Of a stretch of 30,454 nucleotides of DNA, positions 15,906-24,619 are shown piece after piece. Where the stretch lies: assembly GCA_964635575.1 (NCBI GenBank), contig CAZWNY010000019.1, forward strand, positions 1 through 30,454, written 5' to 3'. Made by a program: the position numbers and the translations under genes. The DNA comes from GCA-2733415 sp964635575. Lineage in GTDB: Bacteria > Bacteroidota > Bacteroidia > Flavobacteriales > Flavobacteriaceae. The notes under the pieces were generated by a model. It made no database searches, was not told the DNA's origin, and saw only the letters and a list, made by a program, of their open reading frames with translations. Numbering within the stretch: the stretch's first letter is position 1; the number at the start of each line of letters is the position of its first letter.

Positions 15906-16850
15906 ATGGATTCATTACACACAGTTGCTTTTTATAATCTCGAAAATTTTTTTGACACGAAAAACGACCCCAAAAAAAGAGATGATGACTTTACTCCAGA
16001 AGGAAAATATGCGTGGTCAAAAATACGATTTCGTGAAAAAACAGATAAACTTGCAAAGGTTATTTTAAGCATTGCTGGAGAAGAAAATAAAAAACCACCC
16101 GTTTTGTTAGGAGTAGCTGAAGTAGAAAATAAATACGTATTAAAAGAGTTAGTAAAAAGTAAATCGATACAAGGTGTAGATTATAAAATAGTACACTATG
16201 ATTCTCCTGACGAACGAGGAATCGACGTAGGTTTGTTGGTCGATACTAAATACTTTAAAGTCCAATATTCCGAAGCAATACCTATTAAAATTAAAAACAG
16301 TCAAGGTGAAATAGATGCCACTCGAGACGTTTTATATGTAAGAGGTTTATTAAATGAAGAAGTAGTCCATGTTTTTGTTTGTCATTGGCCGTCACGAAGA
16401 GGGGCGGCAAAAGCTACCAACTATAAGCGTGTGCAAGTAGCAAAACAAACTACCCATTTTATTGAAAGTAACCCAACAATAGTAGCGGATTCAAAAATTA
16501 TTATTATGGGTGATTTTAATGATGGACCTGCAAATGAAAGTGTTGAAAAACACCTAGTAACACAGCGTTTTTACAACCCTTTTAAAAGTTTAAAAGATAT
16601 TGTTAGAGGAAGTTTAAACTACAACGGGAACTGGATACTGTTTGATCAAATTATTATTTCACATAATTTTTTAAAGAGTGAAGTTAAAAAAAACAGCTTT
16701 GTAAAAGCAAATATCTTTGATAAGCCCTTTTTAAAAGAGTTTGAGGGTAAAAACGAAGGTAATCCGTTAAGAACATATAAAGGAAAACGATATTTAGGCG
16801 GGTATAGCGACCATTTCCCTGTTTACATACTTGTAAAATATGCGATTTAA
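15906..16850 (+). CDS. Endonuclease/exonuclease/phosphatase family protein
   Basis: The 314-residue protein has the full set of family motifs for Mg-dependent phosphoester cleavage: N11 in 'AFYNLENFFD', E72/E74 in 'GVAEVEN', H160 in 'CHWPSRRG', D203-x-N205 in 'MGDFND', and D302-H303 in 'YSDHFP'. No signal peptide is apparent, so it may be cytoplasmic. The fold covers nucleases and lipid or sugar phosphatases alike, so the substrate cannot be read from sequence. It is followed directly by a hairpin. Confidence 0.9.
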   Translation: MDSLHTVAFYNLENFFDTKNDPKKRDDDFTPEGKYAWSKIRFREKTDKLAKVILSIAGEENKKPPVLLGVAEVENKYVLKELVKSKSIQGVDYKIVHYDSPDERGIDVGLLVDTKYFKVQYSEAIPIKIKNSQGEIDATRDVLYVRGLLNEEVVHVFVCHWPSRRGAAKATNYKRVQVAKQTTHFIESNPTIVADSKIIIMGDFNDGPANESVEKHLVTQRFYNPFKSLKDIVRGSLNYNGNWILFDQIIISHNFLKSEVKKNSFVKANIFDKPFLKEFEGKNEGNPLRTYKGKRYLGGYSDHFPVYILVKYAI

Positions 16851-16873
16851 CGGTAAAATGTGGCGTTTTATCG
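16851..16873 (+). terminator. Hairpin directly after the endonuclease-family stop codon
   Basis: CGGTAAAATG (16851-16860) pairs with CGTTTTATCG (16864-16873) over 10 bp with two G-T pairs and a 3-nt loop. It starts at the base after the stop codon. There is no T-tract beyond the arm, so termination strength is uncertain. Confidence 0.5.
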
Positions 16874-16946
16874 ATGTAACTAATAAATATTAGCTCTATA
16901 AATAAAAAACAATTAAATTCGTTTCGTAAAATAAATTAAAGATACA

Positions 16947-17390
16947 ATGAAAAATAAAATTTCCCTTCTGCTCTTTCTATTAAGTGTTACCACTTTATTT
17001 GCGCAAAACGTTCAAACCGTAAAAACAAATTGGACAATTGTAACAGAAACAAACCAAGTTCGTGTCAGTAAAAGAACAATTCAACTAGACGATATAAAAA
17101 ACGGTATGCATAGAGAGTATGTACAATTTAAATATCAAAACAAAACAGCACATCAATTATTTGTAAGCTGGTTTTATGATGCAACATACCAAGGGAGTAT
17201 AAAAACAAAATTAGATGATGAAAACTACAGAGCGTTTTTGTTAGATCCTAATCAAACTTTTGTTCCTGATTTTTCAATTCAAAAAGAAAAAATGTTTTTT
17301 GTATTTAAGCGCCTAACGGACATGCCTAATAAACCTCAATTAGTCTCTGTAGAATTACAAAAATTAAAAACTAACATCGTAAAACAATAA
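16947..17390 (+). CDS. Small secreted protein of unknown function, cotranscribed with the adhesin
   Basis: The 147-residue protein has a clear signal peptide (MKNKISLLLFLLSVTTLFA, cleavage before Q20). The mature part reads like a small all-beta domain ('TNWTIVTETNQVRVSKRTIQ', 'REYVQFKYQNKTAHQLFVSW') with no Cys and no T9SS sorting signal that I can see. I do not recognise the family. It ends 6 nt before the 1129-residue adhesin gene, so co-expression is very likely. A role in secretion, folding or anchoring of the adhesin is possible but unproven. No consensus promoter was found upstream. Confidence 0.85.
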   Translation: MKNKISLLLFLLSVTTLFAQNVQTVKTNWTIVTETNQVRVSKRTIQLDDIKNGMHREYVQFKYQNKTAHQLFVSWFYDATYQGSIKTKLDDENYRAFLLDPNQTFVPDFSIQKEKMFFVFKRLTDMPNKPQLVSVELQKLKTNIVKQ

Positions 17391-17396
17391 TTAAAG

Positions 17397-20300
17397 ATGA
17401 AAAAATATATACTAAACAGCTTGCTTTTAATGATGAGTGTTTATGTGTCTGCACAATGTGTTGATCCAACAATATTAACAGCAACAGCAATAACAGAAAC
17501 AACAGCGCTTTTAGGTTGGACAGAAAACAGTACGCCGCTAGCAGCCCAATGGGAGGTAGAAGTAGTAAATTCTGGTGTAGCGCCAACAGGTGTAGCGACA
17601 GCAACAGCAATGACTAATCCTTATTTAGCAAATAACTTGCCGTCTGGTCAAAGTTATGATTTTTATGTACGATCAGATTGTGGTGCGGGAGTTTTTAGTA
17701 CTTGGGTAGGGCCTTTTAACTTCACAACATTACCTTGTGATTTTGCAGCCATATCAATTGTAACAACAGATCAGTGTTTAGAGTTTTGTTTTTTTCCTGA
17801 TGGCCCACAATTTGGTACTTTTTTCGATTTTAATTCAGGTTCATTGCCAACAGGATGGAGTGCTTCTCCTTTTACAGTAGGACAGCCTTGTGCTACAAAT
17901 ATGGTAGATAATACAGATTATTTTTGGGCACAAGCAACTAATGGCGCAGGGGTAAGAGTCGTAAGTACAAATGTAGTAGATGTATCTTTAGGAGGTACCG
18001 TTCGTTTTTATATGCGTTATGGTTCTGATGATCCCACTACAGGTTGTGAAGATCCAGACTTAGTAGATGAAGGTGTTTTTTTGCAATATACAATAAATGG
18101 CGGGACAACATGGGTAACTATAAATTCTTGGAACCCTACTGGTGTACTAACGGGTCCATTATATCAATGGTTAGAATACACAGAAACCATTCCAGTTCCA
18201 GCACAAACAGCAAACACTGTATTTAGATGGTTTCAGCCAACAAATTCAGGTACAAATTTTGATAATTGGGGATTAGATAACGTTGGTATATCAGCAAATA
18301 CCTCAGGTAGTTTTTTATGGGATTTTGGCGATGGTAATACATCGGTAGATCAAAATCCATGTAACACTTTTGCTACACCTGGAGATTATACCATCACACT
18401 TTCAGTAGACGCTCCAAACTGTATTGCAACGTCTTCAGCTGTATTAACTGTAGCTGATACTATAGATCCTGTAGCGATTTGTCAAGATTTAACAGTAACT
18501 TTAGACGCTTCGGGCAATGCAACAATTACAGCTGCGGATATAAATAATGGAAGTACTGATAATTGCGCTATAGATACTATGACAGTGTCACCAAATACAT
18601 TTACTAATGCAAATGGCGGAATAAACACCGTAACATTAACCGTAACAGATACCTCTGGAAACGTTTCAACATGTACAGCAACTGTAAACGTGCCTTATTC
18701 TTGTGGAAGTATATTTACGGATACAGGAGGCGCAACAGCCAACTATACTAATGGTGAAAACGAAACATGGGTATTTGTTCCAGATAATCCAGGAGAATTT
18801 GTGCAAATAGTTTTTTCTGAATTCAATACTGAATTTCGGTTTGACGGAATAATGATTCACAATGGGCCAGACATTACATTTCCAATAATTGATTCAGGAA
18901 GTACCGGTTTGTTTGCTTTACCTAATGGTGCTTGGACGGGCTTACAAGGTAATCCTTCTCAATTTGCTCCAACAGTAATAACATCAACAGATGTTTCAGG
19001 AGCATTAACAATAGTATTTACTTCTGACGGTTCAGTAACGAGGTCGGGTTGGGAAGCAACAATAGATTGTGTAACTTGCCCTGGGGTTTCAACCGTAGTA
19101 GTAGATAACATTACCGCAGATTCAGCAGAAATTAGTTGGGTAGAAACCGGAGTTGCAACAGAATGGGAAATAGAAATAGTTCCTTCAGGAACTGCCCCTA
19201 CAGGTGTTGGTGTTGTTACAACGTTAAATCCGTATACGGTAACAGGTTTAAATTCAGGGACAGAATACGAAGTGTTTATTCGTTCATTATGTAGTCCAAC
19301 AGATATAAGCGCATGGATAGGCGGAACCTTTTTTACCACACAATATGGTTGTGGATCTACTTTTACAGATACCGGAGGAACTACAGGGAATTATAGTAAT
19401 AACGAACTATTAACATGGACATTTTTTCCTGGAGCACTAGGAGCTCATGTTGAGTTAAATTTCACGACGTTTAATTTAGAGAATAACTGGGATGGATTAA
19501 TGATATTTGACGGACCAGATGACACATTTCCTTTAATAGACTCTGGTAGTACAGGATTGTTTTCAGGTCTTCCAGATGGAGCATTTACAGGAAACACAGC
19601 GTTTACGCCGCTAGGAGCGCCTATTGTTTCAACACATTCATCAGGAGCATTAACTGTAGTGTTTGATTCTGATAGCTCAGTAAACCGACCGGGATGGGAA
19701 GCTGTAATTAATTGTATAAACCCATGTGCAGCCCCTTCAAACTTAATAACATCAAACCCAACAGGGTTTGCAATAGACTTAACTTGGATAGAGAACGGAG
19801 GAGCAACACAATGGGAGGTAGAAACAGTTCCAACAGGAACTGCTCCAACAGGAACAGGAATAATTGTAACAACAACTCCATCTACCACAATAACAGGTTT
19901 GTTGCCAAACATAACATACGATTTTTATGTAAGGGCAGTATGTACAACAGGTGTTAGTGAAAGTTTTTGGGAAGGACCAGTACAAGGAACCACTATTTGC
20001 GATGCAAGTATTTTTACAGGAATTGTATTAGACGCTACACAAACTATTAATACCGCTGTAACTCCAAATGAAATTTTATTATGCGATGGAGGTACGGTAG
20101 ATTTATCATTGTCAGGAGGATTTATACCAAACTCAGAAACATATCAATGGCAATTAGATGGCGTTGATATTTCAGGAGAAACTAATAATGCAATACTAGC
20201 TATTGATGCTATGGGTACTTATACGGTAGTAGTGACAATAGGTGGTTGTGTAGAAAATTTCTTGATAAATATAGTAGTAGATAATGTAGTATTAAATGTA

Positions 20301-20786
20301 ATGTTAAATGATGATTGCACAAGCACAACAACTATTGAGGACAACTTAGGTAATCCAATTACTGGAGGAGCCTTTGCGCTTAACCCGTTACCTTCTGACG
20401 GAACAACTATAGACGCAACTACTGGGCAATTAAATATTCTCTCTCCAGGAGCTTCATATACTATAGAGTACACAAGCGCAGTAGGCTGTGTAACTGCGTA
20501 CGATTTACTAATTCCAACAAGTTATGGTTGCATAATACCTTCTGGAATTTCACCTAATGGAGATGGTATAAATGACATTTTTGATATTAGTTTTTTAAGA
20601 GCAGAACAACTTACAATATTTAATAGGTATGGTGCAGAAGTGTATGTTAAAAATAATTATACTAACGAATGGGGTGGTAATTCAGATGCAGGAGATCAAT
20701 TACCTGTAGGAACCTATTATTATATTATTAAAGTACCTAATAATAAACCTATAGCAGGTTGGGTTTACATTAATAGAGAAAAATAA
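17397..20786 (+). CDS. Large secreted adhesin-like protein with T9SS type B sorting domain
   Basis: The 1129-residue protein has a signal peptide (about 1-19). Its domains in order are fibronectin III-like (24-112), a jelly-roll/MAM-like region (about 135-300, ending 'NFDNWGLDNVGI'), PKD-like (305-352, 'DFGDGNTS'), HYR-like (353-432), CUB (436-558), fibronectin III-like (563-648), a second CUB (652-773), fibronectin III-like (777-866), an Ig-like stretch (870-960), and a C-terminal gliding-motility-associated type B domain (about 1045-1129: 'IPSGISPNGDGIND', 'IFNRYGAEVYVKNNY', 'LPVGTYYYI', 'GWVYINREK'). There is no catalytic site, so surface binding is the likely role. The two CUB copies are close relatives, pointing to internal duplication. 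The PorP/SprF-like gene downstream is the expected secretion partner. Confidence 0.9.
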   Translation: MKKYILNSLLLMMSVYVSAQCVDPTILTATAITETTALLGWTENSTPLAAQWEVEVVNSGVAPTGVATATAMTNPYLANNLPSGQSYDFYVRSDCGAGVFSTWVGPFNFTTLPCDFAAISIVTTDQCLEFCFFPDGPQFGTFFDFNSGSLPTGWSASPFTVGQPCATNMVDNTDYFWAQATNGAGVRVVSTNVVDVSLGGTVRFYMRYGSDDPTTGCEDPDLVDEGVFLQYTINGGTTWVTINSWNPTGVLTGPLYQWLEYTETIPVPAQTANTVFRWFQPTNSGTNFDNWGLDNVGISANTSGSFLWDFGDGNTSVDQNPCNTFATPGDYTITLSVDAPNCIATSSAVLTVADTIDPVAICQDLTVTLDASGNATITAADINNGSTDNCAIDTMTVSPNTFTNANGGINTVTLTVTDTSGNVSTCTATVNVPYSCGSIFTDTGGATANYTNGENETWVFVPDNPGEFVQIVFSEFNTEFRFDGIMIHNGPDITFPIIDSGSTGLFALPNGAWTGLQGNPSQFAPTVITSTDVSGALTIVFTSDGSVTRSGWEATIDCVTCPGVSTVVVDNITADSAEISWVETGVATEWEIEIVPSGTAPTGVGVVTTLNPYTVTGLNSGTEYEVFIRSLCSPTDISAWIGGTFFTTQYGCGSTFTDTGGTTGNYSNNELLTWTFFPGALGAHVELNFTTFNLENNWDGLMIFDGPDDTFPLIDSGSTGLFSGLPDGAFTGNTAFTPLGAPIVSTHSSGALTVVFDSDSSVNRPGWEAVINCINPCAAPSNLITSNPTGFAIDLTWIENGGATQWEVETVPTGTAPTGTGIIVTTTPSTTITGLLPNITYDFYVRAVCTTGVSESFWEGPVQGTTICDASIFTGIVLDATQTINTAVTPNEILLCDGGTVDLSLSGGFIPNSETYQWQLDGVDISGETNNAILAIDAMGTYTVVVTIGGCVENFLINIVVDNVVLNVMLNDDCTSTTTIEDNLGNPITGGAFALNPLPSDGTTIDATTGQLNILSPGASYTIEYTSAVGCVTAYDLLIPTSYGCIIPSGISPNGDGINDIFDISFLRAEQLTIFNRYGAEVYVKNNYTNEWGGNSDAGDQLPVGTYYYIIKVPNNKPIAGWVYINREK

Positions 20787-20794
20787 AATAATAC

Positions 20795-20831
20795 ATAAGG
20801 TGTGCTTACATAACAAGAAAGCACACCTTAT
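20795..20831 (+). terminator. Intrinsic terminator between the two T9SS cargo genes
   Basis: A perfect 13-bp stem (20795-20807 with 20819-20831, core AAGGTGTGCTT/AAGCACACCTT) has an 11-nt loop and is followed by an A/T-rich tail. It begins 8 nt after the adhesin stop codon and splits the cluster into two transcription units. Confidence 0.72.
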
Positions 20832-20842
20832 AAAAATATATG

Positions 20843-20868
20843 ATATAGTAAATATTTTACTATATTTG
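20843..20868 (+). promoter_or_regulatory. 23-bp perfect palindrome overlapping a -7 element
   Basis: ATATAGTAAA-TAT-TTTACTATAT (20843-20865) is a perfect inverted repeat with a 3-nt centre. Its right arm overlaps TATATTTG (20861-20868), an exact match to the -7 consensus, 28 nt before the ATG at 20897. No TTG lies at the -33 position. A repressor or activator site controlling the promoter is a reasonable reading; an RNA hairpin is the alternative. Confidence 0.55.
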
Positions 20869-20896
20869 TTTACATAAAGTTATTAAACATTTAATT

Positions 20897-23650
20897 ATGA
20901 AAAAAATACTATCTTTAATTTTTATATTTTCAACTATACTGGTAAGCGCACAAGCTACCTGTAACCAAACATTTATTGTTTCAGGATTAGATAATGCTCC
21001 TACAATATTAACTATTAATGTAGCAGATCTTACTTGTAATGGAGGAGGAACAATAACAGGTTTAAAGTTAATAAATGCTAATATAACAGATAACAACTGT
21101 TTAGTTTGGTACGGATTTAACTTAGAGGTAGATGGGGCTTCTATACTATCAAACCAATGTAGTGCAGCATTTAATAACATAGATATCACAGGGTTTTCTT
21201 CTTTAAATATCACCTCACAAGACAACGATAATTGGGCAGCTGGAGATAGTGTAACTATTGAGATAGACGTTGAAGTTACCTTTACACCAACTGTGCCTCC
21301 AAACTGTGACGCTATATTAACAAGTCCATTAAACGGAAATTCTTTTGCTCCAATTGACGGAAATATAACCTGGTCAGTAGCAACAGGAGGAGTTGTTTTT
21401 TATAATTTAACCGTAGGTACAACATCTGGAGCAGGAGATATACTGCCAACAACAAATGTAGGTAATGTAACTAGTTATGCTTTAGGTGTACTAAACACTT
21501 CAACAAGTTATTTTCTAAATATAGAACCCGTAAATAACTTAGGTGCAGCAACTGGCTGTACGGAAGAATCCTTTACAACATATACACCCGCAGTAAATGA
21601 CGAATGTTCTGATGCAATAACGCTTACTGTAAACTCAGACTTAACATGTGCCACAATAACTTCAGCTACACTCATTGGAGCAACAGCATCACCTGAACCA
21701 AACGGATGTTTTGGAGCAGATGATGATGATGTATGGTTTACTTTTATAGCAACAAGCACAACACATAATATAAGTTTAGAAAATATAACAGGTAGTACAA
21801 CCGATTTATTTCACGTATTATATGAAGGTGCAAACTGCGCCGCATTAGCACAACTATACTGTAGTGATCCTAATGCAAGTACTGCTACGGGTTTAACAAT
21901 TGGTAACACATACTATTTAAGAGTGTATTCTTGGACAAGTATTTCTGGGCAAGATTCTGTTTTTGATGTATGTATAGCAACACCACCACCACCAATTACA
22001 GCTGATATTACCACTTATACAGAAGTAGAATTGATAGAAGAAGTGTTAATAGAAGGGGATTGTGCGACAGTTTCAAATATTCAGTTTTCAAGTCACTCAA
22101 CAGGAGCTAATACGGGTATAGGTTATTTTACAGACGGAGGAAGTTCATTCCCTTTTGAAAGCGGTATTATGCTTTCCTCAGGAGCGGTATTAGATGCTCC
22201 AGGTCCATTTTCTTTTAGCCCAAGTAGTTCTTTTTTTTCACCAGGAGATACGGATTTAGAAACTATTTTGGGATTAGGAAATACAAATGATGCAACTTAT
22301 ATAGAGTTTGATTTTGTGCCAATTTCATCACAAATACAATTTAATTTTATTATGGCATCTTCAGAATATGATGGGCCAACAGGTAGTTTTCAATGTACAT
22401 ATGAAGACGCATTTGCTTTTATATTAACAGATGCATCAGGTGTTGAAACAAATTTAGCAATACTCCCAACAACAAATACAGCTAGTAATATTGTAACTGT
22501 AACGAATATACATCCTGAAATCCCAGGTTCTTCAGGATGCCCAGAGGCTAATGAAATTTATTTTAACGGATACACATCACCAAGCGGAGAAATTGCTTAT
22601 GAAGGAAGAACAGTGGCATTAACGGCTATTTCACCTGTTGTTCCAGGGCAAATCTATCATATTAAACTAGTAGTTGCTGATCAGGGAGATAGTGCTTTTG
22701 ATACTACAATTTTTTTAGAAGGAGGAAGTTTTGCATTAGGAAATATTGACTTAGGAAATGATGTGTTTTTAGGAGACCCTGAAGCTCTTTGTCACGGAGA
22801 TACAACTACATTAAATGCTGGTACTCCACCAACAGGAACAACAATAACTTGGTTGCAAGATGGACTCCCAATAACAGGCAACCAAAATACACTAGGAGAA
22901 GAAGTTTTAGTGGTAGATGTTACAGGAGATTATTCAGTTTCTGTAACTTATGACGGAACAACCTGTACTATAACTAGTGATGTTCGTATTGAGTTTTACC
23001 CGAACCCTGAAATAGTATTATTAGGAAATTTAATAGTTGTTAAATGTGCAAATGAAGAATTATTATTAGAAGCAAACGTAACTAATGCAAGTGTTCCTTT
23101 TATGGGTTCTATAATTTATCAATGGGCGTATAATGGAGTTGATATACCTGGAGCAAATAATGCTACATATTTAATTACAGAAACTTTAGTTTCTGGAAGT
23201 AACGGTAACTCAATAGGAGGAGCGCAATTTACAAGTCCTATAGATGGTAGTTTAGTATATACAAATGTGATTAATGGAGTTTATGTTTTTGGTGTTTTTA
23301 CCGTAAAAGCTATAGATTCTGTAAGTGGATGTACTGGTATAGCAACAAAACAAGTTGATTTTTATGAAAATGCAAACTGTGTAATTATTCCCTCAGGAAT
23401 ATCTCCTAATGGAGATGGTGTCAATGATTGTATAGTTTTAGATGATTTAGAAGCAGCAGAAAACATATCATCTATACAGATATTTAACCGCTATGGAACA
23501 AAAGTATTTGAGAAAATAAACTATGTAAAAGAATGGTGTGGAACGGATAATGAAGGAAATTTATTGCCAACAGGGACATATTATTATGTCTTAAATTTTG
23601 AAGACCAAAGAAAACCTTTAACAGGGTGGATATATAGCAATACAGAATAA
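20897..23650 (+). CDS. Choice-of-anchor-L surface protein with T9SS type B sorting domain
   Basis: The 917-residue protein has a signal peptide (about 1-19, 'ILVSAQA'), an N-terminal beta domain (22-130), a fibronectin-like unit (135-230), a pre-peptidase-C-like beta-sandwich (233-361, 'DDVWFTFIATSTTHNISL'), a Pro-rich linker (362-366), a choice-of-anchor L domain (about 372-615, 'GIMLSSGAVLDAPGP', 'FNFIMASSEYD', 'EDAFAFILTD'), two Ig-like stretches (616-825), and a type B sorting domain (828-917, 'IPSGISPNGDGVND', 'IFNRYGTKVFEKINY', 'LPTGTYYYVL', 'GWIYSNTE'). It is expected to be exported by the type IX system and displayed on the surface. It begins the second transcription unit and is followed 35 nt later by its likely partner, the PorP/SprF gene. 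Confidence 0.9.
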   Translation: MKKILSLIFIFSTILVSAQATCNQTFIVSGLDNAPTILTINVADLTCNGGGTITGLKLINANITDNNCLVWYGFNLEVDGASILSNQCSAAFNNIDITGFSSLNITSQDNDNWAAGDSVTIEIDVEVTFTPTVPPNCDAILTSPLNGNSFAPIDGNITWSVATGGVVFYNLTVGTTSGAGDILPTTNVGNVTSYALGVLNTSTSYFLNIEPVNNLGAATGCTEESFTTYTPAVNDECSDAITLTVNSDLTCATITSATLIGATASPEPNGCFGADDDDVWFTFIATSTTHNISLENITGSTTDLFHVLYEGANCAALAQLYCSDPNASTATGLTIGNTYYLRVYSWTSISGQDSVFDVCIATPPPPITADITTYTEVELIEEVLIEGDCATVSNIQFSSHSTGANTGIGYFTDGGSSFPFESGIMLSSGAVLDAPGPFSFSPSSSFFSPGDTDLETILGLGNTNDATYIEFDFVPISSQIQFNFIMASSEYDGPTGSFQCTYEDAFAFILTDASGVETNLAILPTTNTASNIVTVTNIHPEIPGSSGCPEANEIYFNGYTSPSGEIAYEGRTVALTAISPVVPGQIYHIKLVVADQGDSAFDTTIFLEGGSFALGNIDLGNDVFLGDPEALCHGDTTTLNAGTPPTGTTITWLQDGLPITGNQNTLGEEVLVVDVTGDYSVSVTYDGTTCTITSDVRIEFYPNPEIVLLGNLIVVKCANEELLLEANVTNASVPFMGSIIYQWAYNGVDIPGANNATYLITETLVSGSNGNSIGGAQFTSPIDGSLVYTNVINGVYVFGVFTVKAIDSVSGCTGIATKQVDFYENANCVIIPSGISPNGDGVNDCIVLDDLEAAENISSIQIFNRYGTKVFEKINYVKEWCGTDNEGNLLPTGTYYYVLNFEDQRKPLTGWIYSNTE

Positions 23651-23685
23651 TAATAATAACCAAACTTAAGACTTAAACAAACCAA

Positions 23686-24600
23686 ATGAAAAAACTAGTA
23701 ATAGCATTAGTTGTACTATTAGCATATAGCAGTACAAGTGTCGCTCAGCAAGATCCGCAATATACGCAGTATATGTATAATCAGGCGGTAATTAACCCAG
23801 CATACGCGGGTTCCAAAGAAAATTTATCAATAGTAACATTGTATAGAGACCAATGGTCAGGATTTGATGGTGCGCCAAAAACCTTTACACTATCAGGGCA
23901 TAGTCCAATAGGAGAACGTGTAGGATTAGGGTTGTCTGTAATATCAGATCAAAATGGTCCTGTCAAAGAAAATAATATTTATGCCGATTTTTCCTATACA
24001 CTAGATGTAGGTGCAGAAACTAAATTAGCACTAGGTATAAAAGCAGGAGTTACATTACATGATATTGCTTTAAATAGTGGTACAACAACAACACTTCCTG
24101 GAGATCCCTTATTTGCAAATGACGTAAATAGCTCAACACCAAATGCTGGTTTTGGAGCGTTTTTTTATAGTGAAAAATATTACATTGGGTTATCAATGCC
24201 AAATATGTTAAATAGCGTATATTTAGATGAAGATGGTAGGAAATACGGAAGTGACGTTAATCATTATTTTTTAACAGCAGGTTATGTGCTTCAAGTTACC
24301 GAAAACACAAAATTTAAACCATCATTCTTAATAAAATCATCATTTGAAGCACCAGTTTCTTTTGATATTAATGCAAACTTCTTATTATACGATAAGTTCG
24401 AAATAGGAGCATCATATAGAAATGAAGATTCAGTTAGTGGTCTAGTAGGTTTTGCTTTTTCAGAAAGCATTCGAATAGGCTATGCTTATGATCATATATT
24501 AACAGATATTAATGAAGCAGCAGCAGCGTCTCACGAAATATTTTTAATGTTTGATTTAAATTTCCCTAAAAAAGTTTCACGTTCACCAAGATTCTTCTAA
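23686..24600 (+). CDS. PorP/SprF family type IX secretion outer membrane protein
   Basis: The 304-residue protein has a signal peptide (about 1-20, 'TSVAQQDP'), the family start 'QQDPQYTQYMYNQAVINPAYAGSK' (from 21) with 'LYRDQWSGFDGAPKTF', and alternating beta strands for an outer membrane barrel. In Flavobacterium johnsoniae SprF, a member of this family, is needed for secretion of SprB, a type B cargo protein; genomes usually carry several paralogs beside individual cargo genes. Here it most likely serves the two cargo proteins encoded upstream. It lies 19 nt before the OmpA-type gene. Confidence 0.93.
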   Translation: MKKLVIALVVLLAYSSTSVAQQDPQYTQYMYNQAVINPAYAGSKENLSIVTLYRDQWSGFDGAPKTFTLSGHSPIGERVGLGLSVISDQNGPVKENNIYADFSYTLDVGAETKLALGIKAGVTLHDIALNSGTTTTLPGDPLFANDVNSSTPNAGFGAFFYSEKYYIGLSMPNMLNSVYLDEDGRKYGSDVNHYFLTAGYVLQVTENTKFKPSFLIKSSFEAPVSFDINANFLLYDKFEIGASYRNEDSVSGLVGFAFSESIRIGYAYDHILTDINEAAAASHEIFLMFDLNFPKKVSRSPRFF

Positions 24601-24619
24601 TATAAAAAGTAAAACAACA

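Noticed and set aside
18959..19339. 126-codon minus-strand open frame inside the adhesin gene
   Set aside because: It is a composition shadow of the CUB/fibronectin coding strand; the sense strand has clear domains.
19445..19912. 155-codon minus-strand open frame inside the adhesin gene
   Set aside because: It is antisense to the second CUB and third fibronectin modules, has no signal or known motif, and arises from the Thr/Gly/Ser-rich codons of the real gene.
17397..23650. Possible assembly-collapsed duplication of one T9SS cargo gene
   Set aside because: The two cargo proteins share only the sorting domain; their other domains differ, so they are distinct genes.
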